Notes: generated by a model from the sequence alone, not told the origin. Counted from the stretch's first letter, positions 47,577 to 59,106 are shown. The stretch: 64,000 nucleotides of DNA from Sphagnum compactum (GCA_965153455.1 OZ234497.1:1922001-1986000); one strand, 5' to 3'. Made by a program: numbers and translations.

Positions 47577-50500
47577 CATGGAGGATAGATTGTCCTCTGG
47601 TACTGGCAGCATGCCACAAACTTGGCTAGGACGACCGTGTTTGTAGTCTGCATGAGCTCAGCAAGAATGCTAGTGTGGGAGGGGCAGGGTCAAACAAAAG
47701 CGTTCCCTAACTTTCTGTGTATTTGGACAAACAAGAAGCAAGTGCTCTTCATCCTCAACCTTCCCCAAATCGTAGCCTCGACAAAGCCTCTCTACGTATG
47801 GCACGCCCTTCCACGCACCTAGCACTACTTCAAGCTGCGTGTTACCACATCGAAACCGGGCCAGAGTTTTCCGTAGCTGAACGCAGCTGATGTCACACAA
47901 GTAGCTTACGCTTTCGTACGACATACCCTTGAAGCGCAAATATCTTGTTTGCACGCTGGTCCCGATCTCGCGATTGGTAAAAAGATTTTCAATGTAAGCC
48001 AGCCGCATATTATCCTTTCACCCTTTTTACACTCAATATTGTGTGGGGAAAACCTAGAGGGGGTGGGGCCCCAGCCTCCCAGTTGATCGGGCCTCCTGTC
48101 GTAGATCTAGCACCAACCGGCTGCACTAGTTGTAGCGCGGCCAGCTGAGCCATCTGAACTCCCACCCATACGTTGTGCGCATTGTACCAAAGTACTTGGC
48201 TCTCTTCCCAGCCTCTCACCCATGCTAGACGGGTCAGGTGTATGTGCATTGTCTCAGGAGCCGTTCCTAGCGGTTGAGCAATCCTCGCCTGGAACACACG
48301 GGTCGTTGCAGGCTTAAGCGTCATTTCCAACGACGGTTGAACTGGAGGCAGAAAACCTGCCACCTCCTCGGGCTGATTCTTGAATAACCATTTTTTCACG
48401 GATCTAGCCCAAAAGTTCTTCCTCGCAGCAAGCATAGCGAGTTGGGCTTCCCATGCCTTGCCCAAGATGCGGTCTTTAATGACCGTGCTCACACGGTTAT
48501 AATACAACAACGTTTGTCCCCATGCAAGGTGTTCAAAGGGGAATTTGCCAAATTCTGCCAGCACAATGGACGTGCTAGTTGTTTTTCGCACCCCGAGCAA
48601 GGACTTGAGGAACCCTCGGTACACTATTTCAATAGCCTCTATTTTCTTGGAGTCCACCCAAACCTCACAAGCATAACTTGCTGTGGAACGCACCAACGTG
48701 TTGAAGAGGTCACAACATAACTGGACGTCCATAATACGTAGCTCCGCACAACAGCAGTTCAATGTGAACAACAAGCGCCTACTGGCAGCTGTTAGATGTT
48801 CCACTGCACTGTCTAGGTTCGGGGTGGTTTCGAGCAGGATCCCCAGGTATTTGAAGGTCTACACACGCTCAATAGCATCACCTTCAAACACAAACTCTTG
48901 GCGTGGGTCAACAAAGTTGAACACCATGACTTTTGTTTTTTTCACGTTCACTGTAAGTCCACGTTCAGCACAGAATTACTGGAGCGCGTTTAACTGGTGC
49001 TGTAGTCCCACCTCTGACTTCGACGTCAGAACAAGGTCATCTGCAAAAAGCAACAGCCATACGTGCACATTTGCTAGGGTCGGTGCATCACATTCTCTGC
49101 CGTCTAAGCGCCCCTCCAGGGCAACCAAATATAGCCCAAACAATAGGGGGCTGAGAGGGCAACCTTGCTTCACACCTTATTGGCACCTGAAGCTGGAGGT
49201 GACACTTTCGCTTAGGTGGTTGATGCATACATTATCCTTGGTATACATTGCCTATAGGCATCGCAATAAGCGTCCCTCCACCCTAAGGCTAGCCAACACC
49301 TCCCACAGCACTTCACGCGGCACAGAATCGAACGCCTTTTTGAAATCCACAAAGCAACAATAGAGTGGCTTCTTTTTTGCCTTGCTCTATTTTATCAAAG
49401 TTCGCAGTTTGAAGAGTTGGTCAATAGTGTGGTAATTTTTGCGAAACCCTGTTTGACCCTTGGCACGCAGCCCATGTTGTTCAACCCACTCACTCAGCCT
49501 TTTGTCAAGGATCATAGCGAACAGCTTTGCTAGGACAGGCCCAATAGTTATCCCCCTGTAGTTGTCAAATTCGGAGGCATCGCCCCCTTTAAAAAGTGCA
49601 TGGACCACCCCAGTGGAAAGGGCTTCTGGAAAGCCTTCCGCCAGAAAGTAGTTGAACGCTGTCAATAATGGCATGTGTAGCAGCTCTTCCGCATCCAAAA
49701 TGAACTCAGCTTTCATACCATCCAAACCAGCAGCCTTATTCCTTTGTAGCTTCTTCAGCGCTTGAAGCAGCTTAGCAAGTGTGATATCTGTGTTTAGGGT
49801 GTGGCTAGGTGGAGGTTCTGTCACCTGGGCCGAGTTCGCAACCATATGGGTGGCGGAGACTGGCCAACTAGCCCGCGGAAGCCTTCCAAAAGCGTAGTTG
49901 CATTGATTTTGTCCACAACAGGTGCCCTTGGCCGTTATTTTTTCCAGAACGAAAGTGTATCCACCTTGGCAAGCGTACACATATGTTGAGCTCTTGCAGT
50001 TTCCCAATTTTTTTTTTTCTTTTTTAATAAAATTTTGAGTTTACTTGCCTAATGTTTAGCGGCGTGCGAATCGGGGTTGGCTTTTAGCCAGAACCTGAGC
50101 TCCTGCTTCACTATACGACAGTCAACATCAAACCACGGTTTATGGCAATGTCGTGATCTGCAATTTCCTCCCGAAAGCTTATTGCCAAAAGTAGATTCTG
50201 CTGCAGCACCCACGCACTACTGTAGTAGGTCAGCTAACCCGTCTGCCCCCAGATGCCCGATTGTGTCAACAACCCATAGGTTTCCAAGATTTGCTATTAG
50301 GGCAAGCTGATACTTTTCAGCTTTTGATTTATCATATTTGAACCTAGATAAGAATTCTTTTGTTACAACTGTATGTTGTGGCTCAACAAAGCTACAATCG
50401 ATGCTCAACCGTAGGCGTAACAACCTATGGTCAGAATCTCCCCCATTACGCAATAGCGGGTGTCGTCAATTATCACCTTGAGGTGTGTAGCAGCTTGCCA

Positions 50501-51239
50501 AATTGCAGGTGAACCAACAATATAATCGACAGTGTTACGCCCCCCCATTTGCCAAGCAAGTGAACTCCCCTGATTCGTCGTCAGGGGTCTAGCCATTGAG
50601 GATGAGCAACCCAGCGTCACAACATAGGTCCAGGAGTTCGTAGCCCCAGCCGCCAACACTAGCGTCGCGGTTCTGTCGCTTAGCCACAACATTTGGTTAC
50701 TTAGTCTAAGCGAGCTCAGGCGCCTGTAACAGTTCACAAAGGTCGTTAGTGTCGATGGTATTTGGTAACGTTGCAGTTCACGCATTAAAATCCCCTCCTA
50801 ATAATACATGCCCCCTAGAATTTGAACTTCAGTAATATCTGCTGCCAGGTTTTGGAACAAGGATTCGTTCTCGTGTTTGGAGCCAACATGGGCAGCATAC
50901 AACATGCAGACATACAAGTCAGGGGCAGCACCCCTGCTGACCCGTAGCCATAGATAAAAATTGTGGCTTCCTTCCTTCCACTGTGACAGGCTTTGGGCCG
51001 AGGTGGCTGCGAAAGTAAGTGGCAACCCCCCCGCTATGTTTTATCGCTTTTGTTCTTCCCGGCTGCATAGTGCGCGCTACCGCAAGTGAGTCAAACCCTT
51101 CAACGTGTGGCAAATGTTGGCCTGGGAAGTGCCAGGTTTCGGTTAATAAGACAAGGTCAGCATCCTGAAATAGCTTTAATATTTGCACCCCCATTTTTAG
51201 TTTATTTACACCACCCCCATGCATGTTCCATAATACCAT
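47577..51239 (-). pseudogene. LINE ORF2: APE endonuclease and reverse transcriptase
   Basis: ATG at 51239 (begins MVLWNMHGGG). The AP-endonuclease domain shows VLLTETWHFPG, GGVATYFRSHLG, NTVDYIVGSPAI and the catalytic GGDSDHRLL (50.4 kb). The RT then shows NKAAGLDGMKAEFI, LFKGGDASEFDNYRGITI, GQTGFRKNYHTIDQL, VDFKKAFDSVP (motif A), GVKQGCPLSPLLF (motif B) and LLFADDLVLTS (motif C, intact FADD), then KTKVMVF and FKYLGI. The C-terminus has LARFRCGNTQLE and CRGYDLGKVEDEEHLLLVCP, a zinc-knuckle-like end; stop at 47577. It is broken by several frameshifts in the endonuclease and one near 48010. In the long RT frame (50007-48010) there are only five stops, all TAA/TAG at probable Gln positions (49387, 49252, 49177, 48976, 48859). 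Confidence 0.88.
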
Positions 51240-51266
51240 GCATAGGTATCTATGGTCCCCGTGGCC

Positions 51267-52118
51267 TTAGATAGAGGAGGGTGGGCAAATCCGAGTGCCG
51301 TTGATGAAAAGCTCGGCTGCGCGCCAAAAGGCGCGCTTGCCTATCGCCTTGGCCTCCTTGAATAGCGGCCACAGCTGCGACTTGAGCGCCTGCTGCGCGG
51401 GCGTGAGGTCCTCATCTAGGCCTAGTTTGGTCCCCGCCAGGCTTTTGTGCCCTCGCAGCGCGGCCTGGCAATCTTCGCTTGTTGCGAATTTGAGCAGCAC
51501 CGCACCAGGGCGTGCACCCGCCACCGAGGTGGAGGCTCACGCGGTCGCAGGTCGCTACCGCGTGGTGGTGACGACCTTGGCGCATAGCCTCATTTGCCCT
51601 TGCAATAGCTTTGTGTTGAATCGCTGCACCAACTCCTTCTTGGTCTTGCCCTCCTTGGCCTCAAAGCCCGTGAGGTGCAAGTTGAGTTTGCGCTCCTCCT
51701 GTTTGGGCGCGTCGGCCAGGGTCTCCATAGCTCGGCTAACCACCTGGTGCACGTTCTTGGCCATCACTGTGGTCCACTTGGGCTCTTCCGCAGAAGCAGC
51801 CTTGGCTGTGATAGCCGCGGCCGCCTCGCGCTCCATCAGTTGGTTGACCGCAAGGTTGCCAGCGGCCGCAAGAGATGCAATGTTCTCGATGGCCGCCTCC
51901 ATCTTGGACAACCATGCGTCAACAGGTGAGTTGTCGGTCTTGAGGCCCATGACTAGCCAGTGCCCGGCTAGGGCTGATTGGTAGACCGTCAGGGGTGCAT
52001 TGTCTAGAACATTGAGCCCGGCGTTGTTACAGTACGTCTTGGCAGTGTCCTTCTTCAACGTGAAAATGTTTGACGCTACATTGAAAGGACACTGTAGCAG
52101 TGCGACATCGAGTGCCAT
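51267..52118 (-). pseudogene. LINE ORF1 protein
   Basis: ATG at 52118; 283 codons in one frame to a stop at 51267. The N-terminal half is helical and Ala-rich (SLAAAGNLAVNQLMEREAAA), a plausible coiled coil. The middle, LNLHLTGFEAKEGKTKKELV, and then PGAVLLKFATSEDCQAALRG resemble an RRM-like fold (two-strand RNP-type motifs) as in L1 ORF1 proteins. A conserved-looking tail follows: AFWRAAELFINGTRICPP. Expected role: RNA-binding chaperone of the retrotransposon particle. Two in-frame stops, TAG at 51555-51557 (Gln position likely) and TGA at 51537-51539 (Arg likely), are the only lesions I see. Confidence 0.7.
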
Positions 52119-52600
52119 CGCGGAGTTTCTCAAATCTTAAACCCTAAACCAATGTCTATTTTTTCAAAAGGACTTGAGAAATTAAAAAAACATGGGTTTT
52201 ACCCCCCCAACAAAAAAAAAAGGTTCATAAGTCAAAATCAAGAACCTGTAATTGTCCTTGCTGGCTGGCTGTCACAGGAGCTTTTGAAATCCAGAACGTC
52301 CCCACCAGGCATTTTCTTCTTTCTGAACAAGACCAAGCTCAACAAGAACTGCATCCAGCTCAGCAAGCTCCTTCTTCTTCAACTCTTTCTTCGAGAGTTA
52401 CCGCTCTGGTTCCCTGAATACCACAAGCAGCGAGGTCTCAGATTTGGCTGGGGCAGAGTGACATACTACGCCATTGCCGCCAGCTGCTTTTTGTCTTTGG
52501 TTTTGTGATGATCGCCAAGACGAGAGAGTGTGTGCTCTGAGGTTGTCTGTCCTTGTCCTCCTTTGTTTGTGTCTCTTTCTCTTCTCAATCTCCAAAGGTT
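52119..52600 (-). promoter_or_regulatory. likely LINE 5' untranslated region
   Basis: The region upstream of ORF1 shares the element's higher GC content and ends near 52600, where AT-rich spacer begins. Both strands have frames of about 60-120 codons, none with a recognised domain. An internal promoter would be expected here, but no motif was identified. Confidence 0.35.
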
Positions 52601-52904
52601 GAACTGTTGTCAGAGTTTCATTGGAACTGTTTTCCTTACAATTTACACTTTAGACCAATGTTGCTCGTTGTTAAGTATGCCAGTTTTGCATTCTCACTTC
52701 AAAAATTCAATTTAAGGAGTGTTATCCCATTTTGGACATTGCACACAAGAGCCAAATACTTTTGCTGTTAATCGATAAGAAAATTTGTGATGACAGACTA
52801 AAACAATCTGTACTGATTACACTGAGATGGCTACAAATTCAAACATAACTTGAGAATGTCCAACTGAAATAATTTGCAATGTTGGTTGAAAATATGCCCT
52901 CACC

Positions 52905-53520
52905 TTCTGCAGATATCGGATTGCTGGGCAAAGCCCATTGCAATTAACTTTTGGAAAGCAAGGGTACATGGGACAATCAATCAATGTTGCCCAATGTGTG
53001 GCTGTGAAATTGAATCTACCTACATAGATTTTTTAGAGTGTAGTTACTAGTCACATGCAGAGAATGTGGGAGTTCACATGGACAATCCTGGATTGTATTC
53101 CCTATGGAGCTAGTGCTAGCATGTTAGTTTCCTCAATGCAATGGAAAGCTTGCATTTTGCTGCTAGAATGCCAAGGCGGCTACAATGCATGCACAATTTG
53201 GGCTCTGCTCAGAGGTGTCACACCCTGTGGACAATTTGGTCAGAAAGGAATGACTTAGTTTTTAACAACTAGAAATGGCACTCACAGAAGCTGCAAGTAG
53301 TTATATGGGATGCAGTCATTGATTATGGTAGAGGGCAGCTTGGGAGAGATGTGTTAGGATGATCCAAAAATGCCCAACTACAGAACACAAGCACCTTGAG
53401 TGCCTTGACAAGAGTTGGCGAAGACAGTAGGTTATTTGCACTAGAGTTGGCATATTTATTAGGTGGTGGTGCTTTGATGGGCCTAGAGAGATTTTATCAG
53501 CTAAAGTTATCGCCCGACCA
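52905..53520 (+). pseudogene. LINE C-terminal (zf-RVT) fragment
   Basis: The forward strand gives INQCCPMCGCEIESTYIDFLEC near 52970-53045, a zf-RVT finger (CxxC...C) whose usual His is Asp here. Then come MWEFTWTILDCIPYGA, MQWKACI and, after a one-base shift, LWTIWSERNDLVFNN near 53220-53265, the W..W..RN...F signature of plant LINE tails. More scraps follow (LQVVIWDAVIDYGR). Frames shift at least twice. It differs in sequence from the 47.5-52.6 kb LINE and from the 0.65-1.04 kb fragment. Confidence 0.7.
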
Positions 53521-53801
53521 CTAGGTTATGCTTCCCCTTTGTGGGTTGTGTGGTCCTTGTTTCCTCACAATGGTGTTTTCTTTCATTTGTGCCATAAATA
53601 ATTTTTCAAAAAATAAAAAAAGAAGAATTGAGATTAATGGATTATGTTCTTTGAAATGTCTCTTCTTTGGAAGTTGTACTAGATTACCATCTACCCAATC
53701 AGTGTCTTACCAGTGCAAGATCCCTCACTCTAAAGGTCTAGATGTAAGAACCCTCACTGCTCCTATGACTATTAATGTATGTATGTTTAGGTTTATCATA
53801 G

Positions 53802-54085
53802 TATTCACCTCATCCTTCCACAATGCGCAAAGTCCATGGGTGAGAGGAACATTTCCAAAATGGGAGGCCAAATTCAACTATCACTTGGCCTAGGCTTCTT
53901 ATGTTGGGAATGCCCTCACCCTAACACTTTACCCTACATAAGAACCATTCACCTCATACTTTACAATGGGTAAAGTCCATGTGTGTGGGATGTTTCCAAA
54001 ATGCAAGGCCGGACACAGCTATCACCTCAGTGCAGTAGGCTTCTTATTTTGGGAATGCCCTTCCCCCTAAAGCTTTACCCTCATA
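53802..54085 (+). repeat. dispersed repeat G, two tandem copies
   Basis: Copies at 53802-53940 and 53947-54085 share ATTCACCTCATN, AAAGTCCATG, TTTCCAAAATG, GCTTCTTAT.TTGGGAATGC, and CTTTACCCT.CAT. Period is about 145 bp. A reverse copy lies at 7445-7560. Confidence 0.75.
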
Positions 54086-54189
54086 TAAAATCTGACCTAA
54101 TTGTTCCTTAGTATTGGAGGTACCTTACGAAGCATGCAGACCTTCTACCACTAAAAATCTAAACCCACTAAAACGCCACTAACTACACT

Positions 54190-54420
54190 AAGTGGTGACC
54201 TGAGGTTGTCACCACTAGAGGATGAAAAAAAATAGTTAACTTAGAGGTTGTCACAACCCGAAGATGAAAAAAAATAGTTAACTTAGAGGTTGTCACAACC
54301 CGAAGATGAAATAAAAAAGTTAACTTAGAGGTTGTCACAACCCGAGGATGAAAAAAAATAGTTAACTTAGAGGTTGTCACAACTCGAGGATGAAAACAAA
54401 TAGTTAACTTAGTGGTAGAA
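54190..54420 (+). repeat. left subterminal array, 42-bp unit, about 5 copies
   Basis: The unit runs GAGGTTGTCACAACCCGAAG, then ATGAAAAAAAATAGTTAACTTA. It contains two small palindromes (GTTGTSACAAC and GTTAAC). It is the same unit and orientation as the right array. Confidence 0.92.
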
Positions 54421-54683
54421 GGTCTGCAGTTCATCCACATCCATGTCCCTCACAGTACCACACTCACAAACGCATCGTGAATCGAGCTGTTTAGACATTT
54501 AATTTCATGGATTACTACACAACAGCCGAGCTGTTTATACATTTAATTTCATGGATTACTACACAACAGCTGGCGGCGACGAAGAAATCTCTAAGCTCAC
54601 ATGAAAATCACCACTTGAAATAAGCACACCATTTACTACTACCTTACAATTTAGTTAGGCTGCTTCAAATCTGCTTGAATTTT

Positions 54684-55099
54684 TTAGTGGTAGAAGGTCT
54701 GCAAGGGTACTCTAGCAGCTCCTCCTCTTCCGGATCCACCGCCTCCATCAAGACTTCCATCGTAATCAGCTGATCCTCCTGATCCAGCTACAACATCATC
54801 ATCATCATCATCATATGCAGCTGCTGATCCTCTTCCGTGATGTCCGCCTCCAGAACCCCAGCCATCAGTCCCATTTCCAGATGAGCCTGCAGTCCCACCG
54901 GCGCCGTTATGTTGAGCCGACCGTTCAACTCATAATCCGTCTGCTGGGTGCCGGCGCCGCGTTTCCTAGCACTACTAGTCTTGTGGTGAGGATCTCTTCT
55001 TCTAGCGGTGCACATGCTCAATGTGGCAGCTAGCACACCGGCCGCCTCCACCAGTAAAGCTACCACATGACTTCCCAGTACTACTACACCTGGTAACAT
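54684..55099 (-). CDS. candidate cargo: membrane-anchored glycine-rich protein (frameshifted)
   Basis: ATG at 55099. The first 27 or so residues are hydrophobic (MLPGVVVLGSHVVALLVEAA...), a possible signal anchor, followed by a basic patch ARRRDPHHK. Near 54930 the coding signal passes to another frame (small indel or unrecognised intron). It then gives a Gly/Ser/Asp-rich tail with SGNGTDGWGSGGGHHGRGS, six Asp encoded by an ATC/GAT trinucleotide run, and GSLDGGGGSGRGG. It ends at a TAA (54684-54686) lying inside a copy of the element's terminal repeat. No family is recognised; secretory or cell-wall glycine-rich proteins look like this. It may be a captured host gene piece. Confidence 0.35.
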
Positions 55100-55354
55100 G
55101 ATTATTCAAGATTGAATATAGCCTGGCTACTACTAGCTAGCTGGTCCAATTCTTTCTTTCGTCTCAAATCTGCTACTGCTGCTGTTTGTGACCCTTCAGA
55201 TCACTGGATCAAAGTGAAGATGAACATCCTAGTCTAGCTACCTGATCATCCACAAACTGAGGATACAAGATTGAGATTTCATATAAAACTTGTATCGAGT
55301 ACTCAAAGCTCATTCTTAATAGTATTGATGCAGACTCCAGGAGTCTTAAAGCCA
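55100..55354. other. spacer between cargo and transposase
   Basis: No gene seen. It sits between divergent ORFs, so it could hold promoters for both; no motif identified. Confidence 0.3.
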
Positions 55355-55516
55355 ATGGGCTTTAGATTTGTATGTAACAGGATTCTCCAAGTCTCATCTT
55401 TGATTGTCTTCTGTCAAAATATTCACCTACCTGAAATGGGCTTTAGATCTGTATGTAACAGGATTCTCCAAGTCTCATCTTTGATTGTCTTCTGTCAAGA
55501 TATTCACCTTCCTGAA
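55355..55516 (+). repeat. 81-bp tandem duplication
   Basis: Units 55355-55435 and 55436-55516 differ at only a few bases (each starts ATGGGCTTTAGAT). It lies just upstream of the transposase start. Confidence 0.92.
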
Positions 55517-55608
55517 CTTCTCAACTACTGAATACCTTTTTATCTGTGTGGAATTATGTTCTGAACTTTCTTTAGTCTGTGTAGTCCTCCATTTTGTTGG
55601 AAGATTCT

Positions 55609-58263
55609 ATGAGGAATCTCGGGCTCAATAGTGTGGCAATAGAAGTTGGTGCTGGAATGCACATCATGGCTTGGTCCGAAGATCATGTCGTCGAATCCAG
55701 AAGCATCACTGCTAAAGGTGAAGTGGCATCTTCCGTACCTGTCGAGATCGATGACGAAGAGGCGCAACTTGAGGTTGACGAAGAGGCGCAACTTGAAGTT
55801 GACGAAGAGACGCAACTTGAGGTTGACGATGCTGAGCGTGGAGACATCGTGGCAGTTCGGATCAAAAACTTCATCAACGCTGGCATTTTCCCAGCCATCA
55901 TCAAGGGCGCCGCGATTAAGGATCTCAAAAAGACGACGTCTTTCCGTAATCAATGCGGCGTGCGCCTGATTGACAAGGATACGGTCGAGTGGTTCATCTG
56001 CTTGCTAGACCCGTGCTTCAATGTCAAGAAACCAGTTGTCATTAAGTGCACAAAGACGGGAGCGTCGAACACTTGCACCCACCTCGACAAGAAACACTGC
56101 ATAACCTCATCCAAGACCATGGCAACTAACAAGAAGCTAGCACATATTAAGAACCAGCTCGATCTATCCAACCCCGCTTTCAAAAAAGACCCAAAGCGCT
56201 GGTTTGAAGTGCAGTTGGGAGCCTAGTCTGCCAAGCACTCGATCTCGTACAACGCGTTCACGACTTGTAGATGGCAACTGATCGGTCATCAGCTACCTGT
56301 CGGGGAAGGTGGAATGAAGTCAATCAACATCCGCAAGCTTCACGTTGAGCTGTACACCACGTGCAAGAAGATCATCATTATGTCACTCGCTGAGGCGCGT
56401 TCATTCTTTACGATCAAGTACCTATCATTGTACCTGGACCTGATAAAGAGCAAGATGAGCAACCAGAAGTACCTGGCATTGTGAGTGTGTTTCAATACGT
56501 CGACCAGGTTCAATATTGGCTACAATCTCGCCGTCCGCCAATTTGCACCGACTACCGATGAGCGTCAAGTGGAACAGTTGTCTACAATCTTGCACGAATG
56601 GTCTTCAGGCGTCCTCGAGGAGTTCGGCATTAAGGTGATGCTCGATGTGCTGACAAGCATTTCAGATTCGGGATCCGATGTAAAGCGTACCTTAGACATT
56701 CTGATCGATGCTTGGTGGGAATGGTGTATATCACATCTAATCCACCTGGCACTCACGGAAGCGTTTGGCACCTCGATTGACCCTAACAATAGTAAGAATG
56801 TGGACGCGCGCTGCTTCTTCCAGAGGATCAAGAAGGTCATTGAAGCTGTGAACAAGTCTGAGTACCTGCAGGGAGCTTTCGAGGAAGCCATGCTTGAACT
56901 CTTGGAGACGTACCTTAAACTACTTAACTCGCCGCAGCACCGATGGTCATCCACAGCGCTTGTACTAGAGCGAATTCTAATAGCCTGGGAACCTCTCTTG
57001 CAGGCGTACCGCAAACTCAATCGACCAGTTCCACTGGTCGACATGGACCGCACACTGTGCATCGAGTTTTATTCACTGATTGAGCCGGTTTGGGCCGTTC
57101 AGATCAAGGCACAGGCTATGCAAACATTTGTCATTGTCGATGTGTACGTCATGTTATACTCTTTGTACACAACTATCCTCGATGTAAGCAAGCCGCTCGA
57201 GTTGATAATACCGGTACGTCGTCAACTCGGCTCTGAAGACCCCTGTCCAATGTCGCGATCACATGACGTACTGCAACCGGCCACTCGTGAAGCACGGAAG
57301 TTTCTTGGCAAGGCAATGTCTGAACGCTACTTCAAACGGTACCATCCAATATTGGCGCTTCATCAGCCCAAGAAGATCTACGGCAACAACCTTGGGTGGC
57401 CCATGCTACAGAAGAACGTCTTGGAAGAAACCGATTTCAAGTTCTCGTACTTAATCGACGCACAGAGTATGCTGTACCCGCCAATGACGTCTGGAAAGAT
57501 CCTAGCGAAGTTGATCAATGCGACTAACATTGATAGGCTTGATATTCCTGTTGGCTGGACACAAGAGAGCCTACAAAAGCAGCACTTTGTGTTCGTGAAC
57601 CAGTTCATATGGAACAAAATCAGATGTTTAGTGGAGACCGTTGCAGCGCCGATTGTGCTCAAGAAGCAACAAATGGCAGGGAGTACCCCAGCTGGGCGAC
57701 TTGAGAGACCGGCAAAGCGCGTCAAGACATTAGAGTTGCTGTCAGCAGCTCTTGATATTGTGGCTGATGATGACAAGAAGGACGTTAATGGGAGTGGCGA
57801 GTGCTTCGAGACGGCGGCACAGATGGTGAACGCCGAAGTTCAAATCCTCAAAGGAATTGGCGATGAGACCAATATCGAGTTGTGGCCAGAATCAGCCGAG
57901 CTATGCAAGTGGTGGGCTCGTCAAACAAGCATGCCATGTCTCGTGCAGGCTGCTCTGGCGATCTTGGCCAACAAGCCATCCTCGGGTGGACTCGAATGCG
58001 ACCTGGGCAGCCTGTCAGATGTCCTGGCTCCAAAATGATCGTCACTGCGTGCCGGCTTGGTAGAGATCAATATGTTCCTCAAGATCAACAAGCACCTCAT
58101 CCCGACGAACCCGACCGAGGTGGTCCTGCTTGACAAGAAAATGAATTTGAGTTGGGAAAACAACATTCCAAAGCGGCCAGTAATGGCACTATATGATGGA
58201 GGCGAAGAAGAAAAGAAGGACGAAGAAGACACTCACGATGACAATGACAATTCTCCTGTCTGA
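55609..58263 (+). pseudogene. hAT transposase, one frame with three stops
   Basis: ATG at 55609; a single frame runs to a stop at 58261-58263 (about 885 codons), broken only by TAG 56224, TGA 56482 and TGA 58036. The N-terminus has an acidic block with three 24-bp in-frame repeats (DEEAQLEV, 55753-55824). A BED-like Cys/His region follows (VVIKCTKTGASNTCTHLDKK). The hAT core includes CISHLIHLALTEAFG, LLNSPQHRWSSTALVLERIL, and IYGNNLGWPMLQ. The C-terminal dimerisation domain WWARQTSMPCLVQAALAILA...LSDVLAPK continues past the last stop with SSLRAGLVEINMFLKINKHL, ending in an acidic tail. No frameshift was noticed over 2.6 kb, so silencing looks recent. It resembles hAT proteins I associate with non-plant eukaryotes as well; not checked. 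Confidence 0.85.
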
Positions 58264-58371
58264 AGAGATGCTGGGGGTTGTGGATGTCACATCAGTTCTC
58301 TTGTCTTTCCTGCTCACTACCATAAATTGGCTTTGTTCAACTGCTGTCAATGTCGTGAAGAAGAATTTCTG

Positions 58372-59106
58372 CTAGCAACCCTTGTTCATGAACACTGTTC
58401 CAGCCTCACCTGAGATGGCTATAGTAGCAGGTTCTTTAACTTCTAACTCCTTTGTAAAATCTTTGACTTCTGTGTCTGCAGCCATAGGCATCTTCACACA
58501 TGGAGGGATGGATACTTCATGTGCAGAATGCTGTGGGAAGCCAGTAGCAATCGCTTCCTTAGAACTCAACACTTCAGCAGATGCTACAGTAGCCATGCAA
58601 ACGTCAATATGGTCTGTGGAAGATGACCACTTCCTAGTCAAGGTGCGTTCACACGAAGATGAGCTTCTATTTTTAGTCATCGCGCGTTCCATTTGAGATT
58701 CCATTCCAGTTGCAAAATCTTCACACCCTGTTTGAGCTCCAACTTGGTAGTGAACTATACCCTCACTCTGATCTGTATTCTGTTCCTACTCCTTTATGAC
58801 AAGGTTGAGGTTTCTGCAGAACCATGGACTGCATCTCTTGGAGGAGAATTTGGGCTCTTTGAACCCTACTGCAGATCCTGAAGCACCTGTGGGAGCCATT
58901 ACGGTTTCATGAGTTTTGGAACTAGATGCATTCGTGTTCAAGATCATGCTAGTAGTAGCCATTGGCAATTGACTATTTCCTCCTCTCATGATCTTCAACA
59001 AGAAATTGTACTGCGTAAAGTCTGCATCATCTTGACTGATTGGATCCTCCTCCTCCTCTGAAGAAGAATCATGACTAGCAGACTGGACTTTGGACCAGCT
59101 TTTCAC
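58372..59106 (-). CDS. candidate cargo ORF: acidic Ser/Glu-rich protein
   Basis: One reverse-strand frame of about 245 codons, convergent with the transposase, interrupted by one TAG (58786-58788) at a probable Gln position. Seen: SSSEEEEDPISQDDADFTQY near the start, then FLLKIMRGG, a Ser/Thr-rich middle, and later VKDFTKELEVKEPATIAISG. No domain is recognised and no transmembrane segment is evident. Two TAG codons lie just upstream and there is no ATG at the 5' edge, so it may be an internal exon of a captured gene. The absence of frameshift over 735 bp argues that it once coded. Confidence 0.4.

Larger units (their letters stand above)
47495..52600 (-). mobile_element. two-ORF non-LTR retrotransposon (LINE), near full length
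   Basis: On the reverse strand: a likely 5' untranslated region (52,600-52,119), ORF1 (52,118-51,267), a 27-bp gap, ORF2 with endonuclease and RT (51,239-47,577), then a short 3' tail. The tail ends in short direct repeats (TAAACAGTAAACAG, then an AT run, 47,490-47,525) and not a poly(A), as seen in several APE-type LINE clades. Target duplications were not found. It is noticeably richer in GC than the surrounding spacer. The clade was not assigned: ORF1 looks L1-like while the tail looks CR1/L2-like. Confidence 0.8.

Noticed and set aside
48683-49363. Forward frame of 226 codons
   Set aside because: It is antisense to the reverse transcriptase frame with FADD and motif A/B; a shadow of the LINE.
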